The notes under the pieces: model-generated | What the model saw: only the letters and a program-made list of their open reading frames with translations | Databases searched by the model: none | What the model was told of the DNA's origin: nothing | Part shown: one piece after another, positions 30,868 to 40,981 of the stretch | Layout: every line of letters begins with the position of its first letter | How positions within the stretch are numbered: position 1 is the stretch's first letter | Position numbers and translations under genes: made by a program | From: Picochlorum sp. 'celeri' | Lineage: Eukaryota > Chlorophyta > Trebouxiophyceae | Direction of reading: 5' to 3' | Length of the DNA stretch: 64,000 nt | Assembly (NCBI GenBank): GCA_010909725.1 | Contig: JAACMV010000027.1 | Coordinates: forward strand, 620,001 to 684,000

Positions 30868-33374
30868 TTAGCAAAGCGATTTTGCAGCATCAACGACGGC
30901 ATCAACAGTGATTCCGTACTTCTCATACAAGATTGGAGCTGGGGCAGATGCACCGAAGTCATCAACTCCAATGGCAATGCCCTTCTCTCCAACATACTTC
31001 TGCCAACCGAAGGTAGATCCTGCCTCTACGGAGACCTTTGCAACTCCTGGGGTAAGGACAGAGTCCTTGTATGACTGTGGCTGCTCCTCGAAGAGCTCCC
31101 AGCATGGCATGGACACAACACGGACCTTCTTGCCCTCAGCCTCAAGCTTCTTTCCAGCCTCAACAGCCATGGAAAGCTCTGAGCCAGTTCCGATAAGAAT
31201 GATGTCTGGGTTGGCACACTCAACAACTGGGTAAGCTCCCTTCATGGTTCCATCAATGGAGGTGGTGTCCATGTTTGGCATACCCTGTCTGGAGAACACA
31301 AGAGTAGATGGTCTCTTGATTCCCTTTGGATTCTGGGCATTAGCATTCAATACAGCTGCCTTGTAAGCTCCAGCAGTCTCGTTACCATCTCCTGGGCGGA
31401 TGGTCAACATGTTTGGCATGGCACGGAAGGAAGCCAAGTGCTCAATTGGCTGATGGGTTGGTCCATCCTCTCCCAATCCAATAGAGTCGTGTGTCATGAC
31501 ATAGATAACTCCAGCCTCAGACAAAGCGGACATACGCATAGCATTACGCATATAGTCACTGAAAATGAAGAAAGTGGCACAGTATGGAACAAGTCCTGGA
31601 GCATACAAGGCAAGGCCATTGCAAATAGCTCCCATGGCATGCTCACGCACTCCAAATCTGACATTGCGCTCCTCTGGAGAGTCCTTCTGGAAATCTCCGA
31701 ACATCTTCATCAAGGTCATGTTTGATGGAGCCAAATCAGCAGATCCTCCCAAGAATCCTGGGATTGCTGGGGCAAGGGCATTGAGCATGGTCTGAGAGTG
31801 AAGACGGGTAGCAAGTCCCTTGTCCTCAGAGGTGAAAGATGGAAGAGAGTCTTCCCAGTTAGCTGGGAGCTTTCCTGTGGAAATGCTCTGAACCTCTGCC
31901 CACTCTTCTGGGTACTTCTGAGCATACTCAGCAGCCATCTTGTCCCAAGCAGCATGGGCTTCCTGTCCACGCTTGGCAAAAGCAGAGAACTCATCATATG
32001 CCTCCTGTGGAACCTCGAATTCACCATATGGCCAGTTCAAGTACTCACGAGTGGCTGCGGTCTCATCTGGTCCAAGAGGAGCTCCATGGACATCATGGGA
32101 ATCAGCCTTGTTTGGCGATCCATAACCAATCAATGTTGACACCTTGATCAAAGATGGCTTGTCAGTCACGCTCTTGGCATTCTCGATGGCAGCTCTGAGA
32201 CCATCGATATCATGGTTTCCATCAGCCACATGCTGAACGTGCCATCCCATGGCTTCATAACGGGCAGCAACATCCTCGGTGAAAGAGATGTCGGTATGAC
32301 CATCAATGGAAATGCGGTTGTCGTCGTACAAAGCAATCAACTTTCCAAGTCCCCAATGTCCGGCAAGGGAAGCAGCCTCGGAAGAAATACCTTCCATGTT
32401 GCAACCATCTCCCATGATGACATATGTGTAGTTATCAATCAAGTCCATTCCAGGCTTGTTGTAGCGAGCTGCCAAGTGCTTCTCAGCAACTGCAAGTCCA
32501 ACTGCGTTGGCAATTCCCTGTCCCAATGGCCCAGTTGTGACTTCGATTCCCTTGGTCAGGAAATTCTCTGGATGTCCTGGGGTCTTGGATCCCCACTGAC
32601 GGAACTGCTTCAAGTCCTCAATTCCCATGTCGTATCCCATCAAGTGAAGGAGAGAGTAGTGAAGCATAGATCCGTGTCCAGCAGACAACACAAAACGATC
32701 ACGGCTCAACCAGGCTGTGTCCTTTGGATCGGCTGTCATGAAATCCTTGAAGAGGACATAGGACATTGGAGCACATCCCATAGGAAGTCCAGGATGTCCA
32801 GAGTTAGCCTTGTTCACACCATCAATAGAAAGGAAACGAATGGCTGCAATCAAATTCGACACTCTTAGAATGACGTTCCACAGAAATAGGAACAAAAGCG
32901 GGAGGGAAACGTGGGCCCTGTCGTCTGTCTTGGTTTTGCCTTCCTATCCCGCATCCTCCCTGATAGGGGGCGACATCAGGGTATCGCGGCAACCTCCAAC
33001 ACGCACAGACGCAGTCGCCCACAAATAGTCGCTGACACACATTCCCTCATTCAAGTATGGGAAAGGATCCAGTCTTGAACAAAATCAGTGCTGACGGCAT
33101 TTTCCAACGCCGTCTGTCGCTTCTCCGCCCGAGACAATAGGATAACCTTATCATGTGCGTCAGCCCTTCCGATGCCACGCATAAGCACACACGTACCATT
33201 GATTGCCAACTCAGCGTTCTTGTCCTTGATTTCTCCAGATGCTGGAGGAGCAGCAGCAGCAGAGGCCTGCATTCGCACAGCAAATGTGCGGCGAGAGCTG
33301 CTTGCACGGCATGGCTTTGCAGAGAGCCTGTTGAATCTGAGGCTGACAGACTGTGTTGCGATTGCGAAAGACAT
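30868..33374 (-). CDS. TKL: Transketolase, plastid
   Basis: TPP enzyme of the Calvin-Benson cycle and pentose phosphate pathway. Exon 1 (33374-33197) encodes a transit peptide ([20 protein letters not shown] ... [14 protein letters not shown]) plus the start of the enzyme ([11 protein letters not shown]). Exon 2 (32843-30868) continues [19 protein letters not shown]. Total 717 residues. TPP-binding [20 protein letters not shown], substrate residues in [18 protein letters not shown], and the pyrimidine-domain motif [17 protein letters not shown] are present, with the C-terminal [20 protein letters not shown]. The synonymous codon choice looks more restricted than in neighbours, as expected for an abundant protein. 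The 353-bp intron is the longest well-supported one in the window. Confidence 0.96.
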
Positions 33375-33617
33375 TGTTAAGATCGTTTTGTAAATTAATT
33401 GCTTAGTGTTGCTTGCTTTAATTTATCTTCACAATCTCGAAAGGGAGATGCACGTGGCGACGATTCCCCTAGAAGGGAATCCAAGCCGGCCAATCGTGAG
33501 GAACAGGTAAGCGATAGCCCATCAAGCTCGACTATTGACCGGTCTGTAATCCGTTAGCTGACGAATACAGACTTCAGACGACATACATGGCTTAAAAAAG
33601 AAAAATATTACGGACAT

Positions 33618-35378
33618 TCAGTATGCCTTGGCAAAAATTGCAACTTCTGTGGCTTCTTGTCCAGTCAAGAAGCAAACTCCATTTCCCCCTGGTTGATCAA
33701 AAGGAAAGCATCGAAGAGAGGCACTCGTCTCTTCTTTTACTCTGAGTTCATCATCATCTGTTCCTGCCCAATACCCTCTAGCCCACCTGCCAGACTCGAT
33801 CACAGATTTCAATTCATCATAAGATGAGACATCGACGATGTTTTCATCACGGAATTGCAAAGCAGAAGCTAATAGAGACTCCTGTATTTCATCCAAAACC
33901 TTGGAAACATGTCCGACAAGGGCATCAGGCTCTGTTGAAACACCAAAAGTTTTCCCCTCTTTCCCCACAATATCTCTACGAGCTACAACGCAGGATCCAG
34001 ATTCTACATCGCGAGGTCCAATCTCAATGCGGATTGGTACCCCTTTAAGTTCATAATTGTTGAACTTCCATCCAGGAGTGCGGTCAAGTGCGTCATCTAA
34101 CACTGTGCGGAACCCTGCTTTGGTAAGAGTAGAATACACGTTTCTCGTTGTTTCTAAAACAGAATCAATATCCATTCCTTTCTTTGCGATTGGTATGACG
34201 ACAATCTGGGTCGGCGCCATCTTGGGAGGAAGCCGCAATCCTTGATCATCCCCGTGAGTCATGATGATGCCTCCAACAAGCCTTGTGCTCACTCCCCAAC
34301 TGCTTTGATGGACGTGCTTTCTCTCTCCATTTTCATCCAAATATTGTGTCTTGAAAGCTCGCGCGAAATTGTCACCGAGGTTGTGAGACGTGCCAGCTTG
34401 AAGGGCCCTCTTGTCCTGCATCATTGCTTCAATAGTATATGTACAGTTTGCCCCAGCAAACGACTCCCTTTTCGATTTCCTACCCGCAACCACTGGCATA
34501 GCAGCAATATCTCTTGCAAATGACTCATACACTCGGAGCATCTTGACTGTTTGTTCCTCTGCCTCTTCAGGTGTTGCATGAGCAGTGTGTCCCTCTTGCC
34601 ACAAAAATTCTAAATTTCTGATGAATGGTCGTGTGCGCATTTCCCACCTATGCACATTGGCCCACTGGTTGATCAAGAGAGGAAGATCCCTGTATGACTG
34701 AACCCATTGACTGAACATGTGATTCACAATTGTTTCAGAAGTTGGCCTGACAGCCAATGGCTCTTCCAATTCCTTTCCACCTCCCTGAGTCACAAGAGCC
34801 AGCTCAGGAGCAAATCCCTCTACATGCTCGGCCTCTTTCTGCAAAAATGAAATAGGAATAAGCTGGGGGAAATATGCATTTTGGACTCCGATGGCCTTGA
34901 ATTCTGCATCAAGATGGGACTGAATGCTCTCCCACAATGCAAATCCTGATGGTCGAATCACCATGGTACCTCGAACTGGACCATAATCAGCCAACTGAGC
35001 CTCTCTCACAACATCTAGATACCAGCGAGAAAAGTCCTCTTCCCTCGAGGTAATCCCTCCAGAACTACCATCCTTCTTTTTACCTTGCTGCTGCTTGCTA
35101 CCTTTTTTCCCCTGTGCTTCGGCCTGAGCATGAGCTACTGTAGAACTATATTTTCTCGAAGAATCGCTCAATCTTCTATGGAATGTGCTACTATTGTCAT
35201 AGTGTGCTGAGACAGCCAAAGAGAACCTGAGCCTCATACCAATTCTATGAAGCACTGATGATGTCATGTTTTTCTTCCCTGTTTGGTAAAATATATTTCT
35301 CGATTTTAATCCAAGTGATTGCTGATTTGGCACTCTCACCACATCACCAGGTACCCTGTGGCGCTGGCACTGCACCAT
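33618..35378 (-). CDS. Prolyl-tRNA synthetase, archaeal/eukaryotic type, probably organelle-targeted
   Basis: Class II synthetase charging tRNA-Pro, single exon of 586 residues. The first about 100 residues are basic and Ser-rich (from the second ATG: MTSSVLHRIGMRLRFSLAVS), suggesting mitochondrial and/or plastid import. The catalytic core is of the eukaryote/archaeal type, lacking the bacterial INS domain: EEDFSRWYLDVVREAQLADY, GTMVIRPSGFALWE, PLAVRPTSETIVNHMF (motif 2 region), QEGHTAHATPEEAEEQT, WGVSTRLVGGIIMTHGDDQG. The anticodon domain follows, and the C-terminus ends CFLTGQEATEVAIFAKAY, the usual tyrosine end. Plants also import a ProRS of this type into organelles. The start among upstream ATGs is uncertain. 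Confidence 0.93.
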   Translation of the reverse strand: MVQCQRHRVPGDVVRVPNQQSLGLKSRNIFYQTGKKNMTSSVLHRIGMRLRFSLAVSAHYDNSSTFHRRLSDSSRKYSSTVAHAQAEAQGKKGSKQQQGKKKDGSSGGITSREEDFSRWYLDVVREAQLADYGPVRGTMVIRPSGFALWESIQSHLDAEFKAIGVQNAYFPQLIPISFLQKEAEHVEGFAPELALVTQGGGKELEEPLAVRPTSETIVNHMFSQWVQSYRDLPLLINQWANVHRWEMRTRPFIRNLEFLWQEGHTAHATPEEAEEQTVKMLRVYESFARDIAAMPVVAGRKSKRESFAGANCTYTIEAMMQDKRALQAGTSHNLGDNFARAFKTQYLDENGERKHVHQSSWGVSTRLVGGIIMTHGDDQGLRLPPKMAPTQIVVIPIAKKGMDIDSVLETTRNVYSTLTKAGFRTVLDDALDRTPGWKFNNYELKGVPIRIEIGPRDVESGSCVVARRDIVGKEGKTFGVSTEPDALVGHVSKVLDEIQESLLASALQFRDENIVDVSSYDELKSVIESGRWARGYWAGTDDDELRVKEETSASLRCFPFDQPGGNGVCFLTGQEATEVAIFAKAY

Positions 35379-35726
35379 TTGTTTCTACAGGTCAATACCT
35401 GAATAACTCGATAAGATCCTGTATCCGATTTAGCCAAATGATCATTTACAATTGGAAATAAATAGAGATTGGTGATGCATTGTGTCGAGATTGCTTTGGA
35501 TGGGATTGGGCCTCGCCCATTCAATGCGGCACCCTCCAGAGTGCCGGCATGGCCCACTGGGCTCAAAATGACGGTTCATGACGGAGCCCGAAATATTCCA
35601 AAGAATAAAATCTACGATATTTTTGCTGATATTTCTCACGCAAAGCGTTGATCTGGGGCATCACTTAACATTATACGAACAGTCTGATTCAAGTCAGTTT
35701 TGACCAAGTAGGGGACGCTTCAGAGG
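35379..35726. other. Divergent intergenic region, ProRS / prefoldin 2
   Basis: About 350 bp with no gene. It contains GGCCCACTGGGCT at 35551-35563 (inverted GGCCCA/TGGGCT), the same motif pair seen in other divergent promoters here. Presumed bidirectional promoter. Confidence 0.5.
35551..35563. promoter_or_regulatory. GGCCCA/TGGGCT inverted motif pair
   Basis: GGCCCACTGGGCT, two inverted TGGGCY-type elements separated by 1 bp, about 165 bp upstream of the prefoldin 2 start and 170 bp upstream of the ProRS start. Confidence 0.4.
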
Positions 35727-36125
35727 ATGTTGGAGACAGAGCAACAGATAATAGAAGTATATAGAAGGCTTTTAGATGAGCGGGAGGCGATCGCGGGGAT
35801 GATTCTGGAGAGGCAAGGGGACCTAGATGAGCATGTTTTGGTTTTGAAGACCCTGCGTGGCTGCGACCGGGACAAGAAAGCGTGGCGTTTAGTAGGAGAC
35901 GTTCTTGTTGAAAGAGATGTGAAATCAGTCATACCAGAGATTGAGAAGAATAGAGATAGTTTGAAGGGGGTCGTGGAGAATGCGAAGCAGCAGTTGGAAG
36001 CGAAAGCAAAGGAGATGAGAGAGTTTGAGAAGAAGTATAATATTAGAATTAAAGAGAAAGGGGAAACTCAGGGATCGGAGAAGAAGGAAGACTCGAAAGG
36101 ACAGCAGGGTGTTCTTGTGAAATAG
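35727..36125 (+). CDS. PFDN2: Prefoldin subunit 2 (beta-type)
   Basis: Beta-class subunit of the prefoldin hexamer. Single exon of 132 residues, normal length. The N-terminal helix (QQIIEVYRRLLDEREAIAGM) and C-terminal helix (EKNRDSLKGVVENAKQQLEA) form the coiled-coil tentacle. The central hairpin (DLDEHVLVLKTLRGCDRDKK, then AWRLVGDVLVERDVKSVIPE) is close to PFDN2 of plants and animals. The tail is Lys/Glu/Gln-rich. It shares a divergent intergenic region with ProRS. Confidence 0.9.
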   Translation: MLETEQQIIEVYRRLLDEREAIAGMILERQGDLDEHVLVLKTLRGCDRDKKAWRLVGDVLVERDVKSVIPEIEKNRDSLKGVVENAKQQLEAKAKEMREFEKKYNIRIKEKGETQGSEKKEDSKGQQGVLVK

Positions 36126-36227
36126 AAAACAACTGCTGCTGGTTCTTCTTCAAATCTTGTGATCTTTGTAAAGATTTATATGTATAAGCACTAATTTCGA
36201 GAAAATAATGCATCCTGTAAAGCAAAT

Positions 36228-37643
36228 CTAAATCTCAGCATCAAACACGATGGAATCCCTGGAAGGTGGTCTACAGACAAAAAGAACTTTCCCAAGGATG
36301 GAGGAATGGTCTGGGATATCCTTAAGCTCCAGTACATCAAACGAGGTACTATTTGCTCCAATACCTATGTAGTATGACGTCGGATCATCAGTGGTTTCTG
36401 GATGAATGTCTATAACGATGATACCTTCACCTTGCAGTTTGAGTGCATCCTTCTGTGTCTGAATCCCTGTCACCCGGCGTAACACCTGGACATCCATACA
36501 GTTGGGTACCTCAATAGCGACTGGGTGCGTTGCCAACGACAAAGATGACCAAGCAGGAAGTGGCAGCCAATCTGAGCTAACACCCTCTTGTGGTATGGAA
36601 AATTTGCCAAAGACTCCTGATGACGTAACTTTTGGGGCATTTTTCACAGACTCGACGACCAAATTTTGCAATGTTCCAACAAGAGGAATTGGACGGTACC
36701 CTACTTCTTCTTTCATCAACCTAACGACGTCCAATTTAGCAGATTCTGCAGATGACAGGCTTTCCTCACTGTTGTTGGACTCCAACCGTCGCAGAGCCTC
36801 CTTTGCTGTTTCACTTTCTGCCACTTCCAGGCCTTTGGCAACATAATTCTGAGCATCTTCTTCTTTGCTGTTCTCCAAAGCATCTCTGTAGTATTTGAAT
36901 GCAAGACAATCTGCAGGAGAATCGGAGAATCCTTCTCGTTCACCCTTCCTTCTCTCTTGCTCCTTCACAGCTCTTGCCAGGATCACACTCTCCTTGTCAT
37001 CCAGCTGATTCTCTGCAATGTACTTTGCTGTGGAAACTCTTTGACTTGCTGATAAAAACCTGAGCTCGTGCAGAAGATTTTCCCCTCCAGGTTGGTCAAA
37101 ATACTTCAAATCTGAAAATTCTCCACTTCTTCTCAATGATCCGTAGACCATGCTGCTATTGACCCACGTATTCTGCGTTCTTCTATCGATGCCAGTCATC
37201 TCTTCGATTATACTACCGTCGATTCCTTCTCGCTGCAATTTTGGCAAATATGCTGCAAGTTGGTGCCAGAGGCCTGCCTGAGACTGCAAATTCCTCAACA
37301 TTTCGTCCACGGACAGGTTCTGTTCGACTGGAGCGTCATCATCTGCTGCGTCCATGAATCCTGGTGGTGGCCGGAAGTTCTGGTTGATGGCAACTCCAGG
37401 CGCTTCCGGACTTTTTGGTCCGTCACTACTACCGCCAGGAAGAATCAAAGACCCTCCTCCTGGGCGCTTTGCCGGCCCATCTTCGCCTGGAATCACTAGT
37501 TTTGGGCTTTTATTGTTGTCGAAATTACTTCCACCGAAATTTGGCGAGTAAGCAGCGCTTGGGCGCAATCCTTTCAAGCTGCGTTTGAGAGGAAAAGGAT
37601 TGCAAGCACGATTTGCCTTCTGACTAGCACTGAGAGAGTACAT
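36228..37643 (-). CDS. RAF1: Rubisco accumulation factor 1, plastid
   Basis: Assembly chaperone that binds RbcL dimers during Rubisco formation in the stroma. ATG 37643 (MYSLSASQKANRACNPFPLK) starts a basic Ser-rich transit peptide; an upstream in-frame GTG is rejected. 471 residues. After a Gly/Pro-rich linker come the helix-turn-helix domain (LQREGIDGSIIEEMTGIDRR) and the helical domain (NLLHELRFLSASQRVSTAKY, AVKEQERRKGEREGF, SPADCLAFKYYRDALENSK). The C-terminal beta dimerisation domain has YRPIPLVGTLQNLV, WLPLPAWSSLSLATHPVAIE and a final RDSIVFDAEI. Domain order matches plant RAF1. The protein restricts the organism to Rubisco-bearing lineages. Confidence 0.92.
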   Translation of the reverse strand: MYSLSASQKANRACNPFPLKRSLKGLRPSAAYSPNFGGSNFDNNKSPKLVIPGEDGPAKRPGGGSLILPGGSSDGPKSPEAPGVAINQNFRPPPGFMDAADDDAPVEQNLSVDEMLRNLQSQAGLWHQLAAYLPKLQREGIDGSIIEEMTGIDRRTQNTWVNSSMVYGSLRRSGEFSDLKYFDQPGGENLLHELRFLSASQRVSTAKYIAENQLDDKESVILARAVKEQERRKGEREGFSDSPADCLAFKYYRDALENSKEEDAQNYVAKGLEVAESETAKEALRRLESNNSEESLSSAESAKLDVVRLMKEEVGYRPIPLVGTLQNLVVESVKNAPKVTSSGVFGKFSIPQEGVSSDWLPLPAWSSLSLATHPVAIEVPNCMDVQVLRRVTGIQTQKDALKLQGEGIIVIDIHPETTDDPTSYYIGIGANSTSFDVLELKDIPDHSSILGKVLFVCRPPSRDSIVFDAEI

Positions 37644-37874
37644 TGTGAATTTTATGTTCAATGTTTCTGACAGCACGTGTCACTTCGCGACAAAACGACC
37701 ACGGGTACGCGAGGATTGCAAGAGCATGTTGCCAAAAACGCTTTACCATCAACCACCACCTCTGACCGATAGCCTTAGAAAATGACTTGTGAAAGCCAAG
37801 AGAGCGGCACTTCAATCGAGTCTAAGGAAGTTTTCGTCATTTAAAGTTGATTAAATATATGTATATACATTCAT

Positions 37875-39380
37875 ATGAAATGTAAAAGGCTTCTGGGCAA
37901 AGAATACACGTCCTTTGCAATGGCTCTTTCTTCAATGCAAACCAGTATCGGCGTGAAGACTCGTTGCGTTGATTTTGCGAGGCGTCGGATAGATTTTTCT
38001 CACCCTAGACAGAGTTATTGCGTATTTAATCGTTCTGAGAGATGTTTGAATGCAACACGAGCATCTTCTGCAGAGGGCCGAGAGACAGGCAGAAATTCTC
38101 AGGACCACATGGGTTCAGAGAGTGATATCGATGATGATGTCGCTCCCAAACTGATGGAGACTAACATGCTTGTATGGGAAGAATTACTCTCTTCCCCTGA
38201 GCCAGAAATATTTGGTCCCCGAGCGAGAAGTGCTTCGGATGCTGGTGTCCTTCGTAGAAAGGGGCACCTGAAGGAGCAAGATAAATTCATCCAATTTTTA
38301 TTGGATATGCATGAGACCCATACTAGTTTGGAAGTTATGGAAAAGTTGGATAAATGGATATCTGAACATAGAAGAGAGCCGAGGGCTTCAAAGCTCCGGC
38401 GAATGGTCCCAACAGTGGAGGTCTTCTATACTCCATTGCGTATGGTTGAAGCTTTCCTTGAGTATGACGAGTTTTTCGCTCTGTCTAGGCGCCAATATGT
38501 TCCACCCAATTTCGCTGAAATCAGACACATTTTGAATATTGCTCAAGTTCATTCATCAGCTGATACCTTGAAGCTTTTGACATTCGATGCAGATGGAACT
38601 TTGTATGCTGATGGAGCTCATATGCAGCACGACAATGATATGATTCATTTAATCATATCCCTGATGAAGAGAGGCGTACATGTAGCTATCGTGACAGCGG
38701 CAGGCTATCCGAATGATGCAGATAAATTTGAGCAACGTGTAGAAGGATTGTTGGCTGCCTTCTCCAGATTAGACTTGCCCAAGTCGGTGACTGACAGATT
38801 CCACATCATGGGAGGCGAATGTAACTACCTTTTACGAGTGGCAACGTGTGACAAGACATATCGAAGAAGGTTGGAGTTTGTTCCAGAGGAAGAGTGGAAA
38901 TCCAGTTATATGATGTCGTGGAAGCAGGAAGATATCAACAATCTGCTGACCAAGGCAGAGTCGATGTTATTGGATGGCGCAGCACGACTGCGACTTCCTG
39001 TGGATGTTCTTCGGAAAGAGAGAGCTGTGGGCGTGATTCCGAAAGGCCCGACAATCTATGAAGTTTTAGAAGATTTAGCTATTGTAGTTCAGACTCGACT
39101 CGAGAGTGATCTCCCATTTTGTGCTTTTAATGGAGGTAATGATGTTTTTGTGGACGTTGGAAACAAACTACTGGGCTTACAAGCCCTGATGAACTATCTG
39201 AATTTTTCACCTGAGCAAGTACTGCACGTTGGAGATCGTTTTACTGATTCTGGGAATGATTCAGCTACGAGGGACTGCTGTCCAATTCTATGGGTAGCCA
39301 ATCCAGAGGAAACATACTTTTTTATTCACCTGATGCTCCAGGACATCAAGAGACTTCAGGATTATGCTTATATAGAATAA
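37875..39380 (+). CDS. ISN1: IMP-specific 5'-nucleotidase (ISN1 family)
   Basis: HAD-fold nucleotidase that dephosphorylates IMP to inosine in yeast relatives. Single exon of 501 residues. The first about 80 residues (MKCKRLLGKEYTSFAMALSS ... RASSAEGRETGR) look like an organelle presequence, unlike the fungal cytosolic enzymes. ISN1 motifs: PTVEVFYTPLRMVEAFLEYD, the HAD nucleophile loop KLLTFDADGTLYADGA, VHVAIVTAAGYPNDADKFE, RFHIMGGECNYLLRV, LPFCAFNGGNDVFVDVGNK and the final acid loop QVLHVGDRFTDSGNDSATR. All key residues of the family are visible. The family is best known from fungi and Plasmodium, so its presence in a green alga with a presequence is worth noting. Confidence 0.88.
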   Translation: MKCKRLLGKEYTSFAMALSSMQTSIGVKTRCVDFARRRIDFSHPRQSYCVFNRSERCLNATRASSAEGRETGRNSQDHMGSESDIDDDVAPKLMETNMLVWEELLSSPEPEIFGPRARSASDAGVLRRKGHLKEQDKFIQFLLDMHETHTSLEVMEKLDKWISEHRREPRASKLRRMVPTVEVFYTPLRMVEAFLEYDEFFALSRRQYVPPNFAEIRHILNIAQVHSSADTLKLLTFDADGTLYADGAHMQHDNDMIHLIISLMKRGVHVAIVTAAGYPNDADKFEQRVEGLLAAFSRLDLPKSVTDRFHIMGGECNYLLRVATCDKTYRRRLEFVPEEEWKSSYMMSWKQEDINNLLTKAESMLLDGAARLRLPVDVLRKERAVGVIPKGPTIYEVLEDLAIVVQTRLESDLPFCAFNGGNDVFVDVGNKLLGLQALMNYLNFSPEQVLHVGDRFTDSGNDSATRDCCPILWVANPEETYFFIHLMLQDIKRLQDYAYIE

Positions 39381-39527
39381 GTTAATAAATTACCTTTACG
39401 TGTAACAGATCAGAGCCTCTTCTGAAGATTCTGCTCTCCTTTCTCCACTGCAAAATATTTGAACGGGTACTGGCCAGGGCAAAAATCATCATCATTTGTC
39501 ACAGCTAAACCTTTACATCGCTGCTTA

Positions 39528-40811
39528 TCAATATAAAAATGGAACAATTCTATATGGTACGATTTTGCAGTACTTATCGTAGTCAGCCTTGTATTTCTTT
39601 CTACATGCCTCTTCGTCTCTCAACTCTCGATGAACCAATAAAATTGCAAAATAAATGGCATAAAAGTATGGAACGATGCCAGATTCCGTCCCAGCTGGAA
39701 GGCACCATGCAACACCCATCAGCCAGTCTCCAAAATAATTTATATGCCTCGAGACTCCCCACCAACCTGAGATTATCAGTTTTGTACCCCTTTCTGTTGG
39801 CAGAGTCCTCAAGTGTGCTACAGCAGGATCATTTGGATTTCGACGAAACAAGTCCTTCTGCGAATTAGATCCTCGGAATGTTAAGTAGCCTAGTATTTTC
39901 AAGCAGATAATACCAACCAGAGCTATCCAAGGCAGGGAAGGAGAGCGTGTCACCAATATCCTTGTCTGCAGAGAGTACGTGAACGGCACCCACGCTAAAT
40001 CTCCAAAGGCCAACATAAAGCCAAATCCATCTGTGGTGATATCCATTGTCGTCAAAATGGCTCTCTCAAATACTAGAGAGTCTAACACATATATGGCTTG
40101 GAAAATGTTCACCAGAACCATCGGGGCAGAGATTGTCCCTGTCATTGAAAGCTGCTTGTGCGCCATGCCCAGGTTGAGGATTACCCAACCAATCAGCCCG
40201 GGATAGAGTTCACAGAATTCTTTTAAATCCAAGGATCCAACACGAGGATTTAGTTCACGCCCAAGAAAGAATTCATAAATTACATTCCCCGTACAGCTTC
40301 CTTCAGAAGCAAGGAGCCTGCCAGGCACAAATGATCTGGCATACAAGTAGGCAGAGAACACCAGAGAGAAACCTATCGCAGATGTCATTAACGGAACATA
40401 GTTGTCATACAGCCACGACAAATTCAAATCATTCCTGACAAATCCAAAATATAGTGCTAAACTGACCGTTATAACAAAGTTCTTTAGGCCTGTCAGCTTG
40501 TATGTCAGCCTTGAGCCATCTGCCAATTTTGTTCCTTCGATTTTTTCTCCTGGTAGAATTAAATGCAAAGCCACTTGGAACAATAGCCACCCCAGGAAAA
40601 CAAGGGTAGCTTCCCATGTGAATATTCTGAAATCCCAGGACAAAGACCTCAGCGGCGAGCCAAGACTGAAACAAGTCTCAGCGTGGCACAGGAAAACAAG
40701 GGCATAACACACAGCGGGCAATCCTAAGATGATTCCTAAAGGCCCAACCACTGGTCCAAAGAACTCATAATGATGGCTATCGACCGAGGTATCAATATTT
40801 CTGGTGGCCAT
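39528..40811 (-). CDS. FK: Delta(14)-sterol reductase (ERG24/FACKEL type)
   Basis: ER membrane enzyme reducing the C14-C15 double bond in sterol synthesis, NADPH-dependent. The start chosen is ATG 40811 (MATRNIDTSVDSHHYEFFGP), giving 427 residues. The frame stays open upstream, but that extension runs through the permuted tRNA gene and is not part of the protein. Multi-pass topology with GPVVGPLGIILGLPAVCYAL, FFLGRELNPRVGSLDLKEFC, DGFGFMLAFGDLAWVPFTYS, and the family signature SGWWGVSRHINYFGDWLMGV then AWCLP, ending with RDEEACRKKYKADYDKYC. These fit C14 reductase better than DHCR7 or ERG4, though close paralogues make the exact step slightly uncertain. Confidence 0.87.
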   Translation of the reverse strand: MATRNIDTSVDSHHYEFFGPVVGPLGIILGLPAVCYALVFLCHAETCFSLGSPLRSLSWDFRIFTWEATLVFLGWLLFQVALHLILPGEKIEGTKLADGSRLTYKLTGLKNFVITVSLALYFGFVRNDLNLSWLYDNYVPLMTSAIGFSLVFSAYLYARSFVPGRLLASEGSCTGNVIYEFFLGRELNPRVGSLDLKEFCELYPGLIGWVILNLGMAHKQLSMTGTISAPMVLVNIFQAIYVLDSLVFERAILTTMDITTDGFGFMLAFGDLAWVPFTYSLQTRILVTRSPSLPWIALVGIICLKILGYLTFRGSNSQKDLFRRNPNDPAVAHLRTLPTERGTKLIISGWWGVSRHINYFGDWLMGVAWCLPAGTESGIVPYFYAIYFAILLVHRELRDEEACRKKYKADYDKYCKIVPYRIVPFLY

Positions 40812-40959
40812 TGCGTCGAGTGAGGCTACTGCGCCAGAACGCCTCGTGGGACTGTGTCGCGGGAAGCAAGCGAGCAACAACTTACAAATGGCCGAAACTT
40901 CTCTGCAAAATCTAAAAAAAATACATGCGCAGACAAACAAAAAGTACTGGGCAAGGTAC

Positions 40960-40964
40960 AAAAA
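40960..40964 (-). terminator. Pol III T-run terminator of the permuted tRNA gene
   Basis: Five T residues on the minus strand, 17 bases after the end of the tRNA 5' half. Between them lies a perfect hairpin (CATTC TTTT GAATG, 40967-40980). Position and length fit a Pol III stop. Confidence 0.6.
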
Positions 40965-40981
40965 GTCATTCAAAAGAATGA

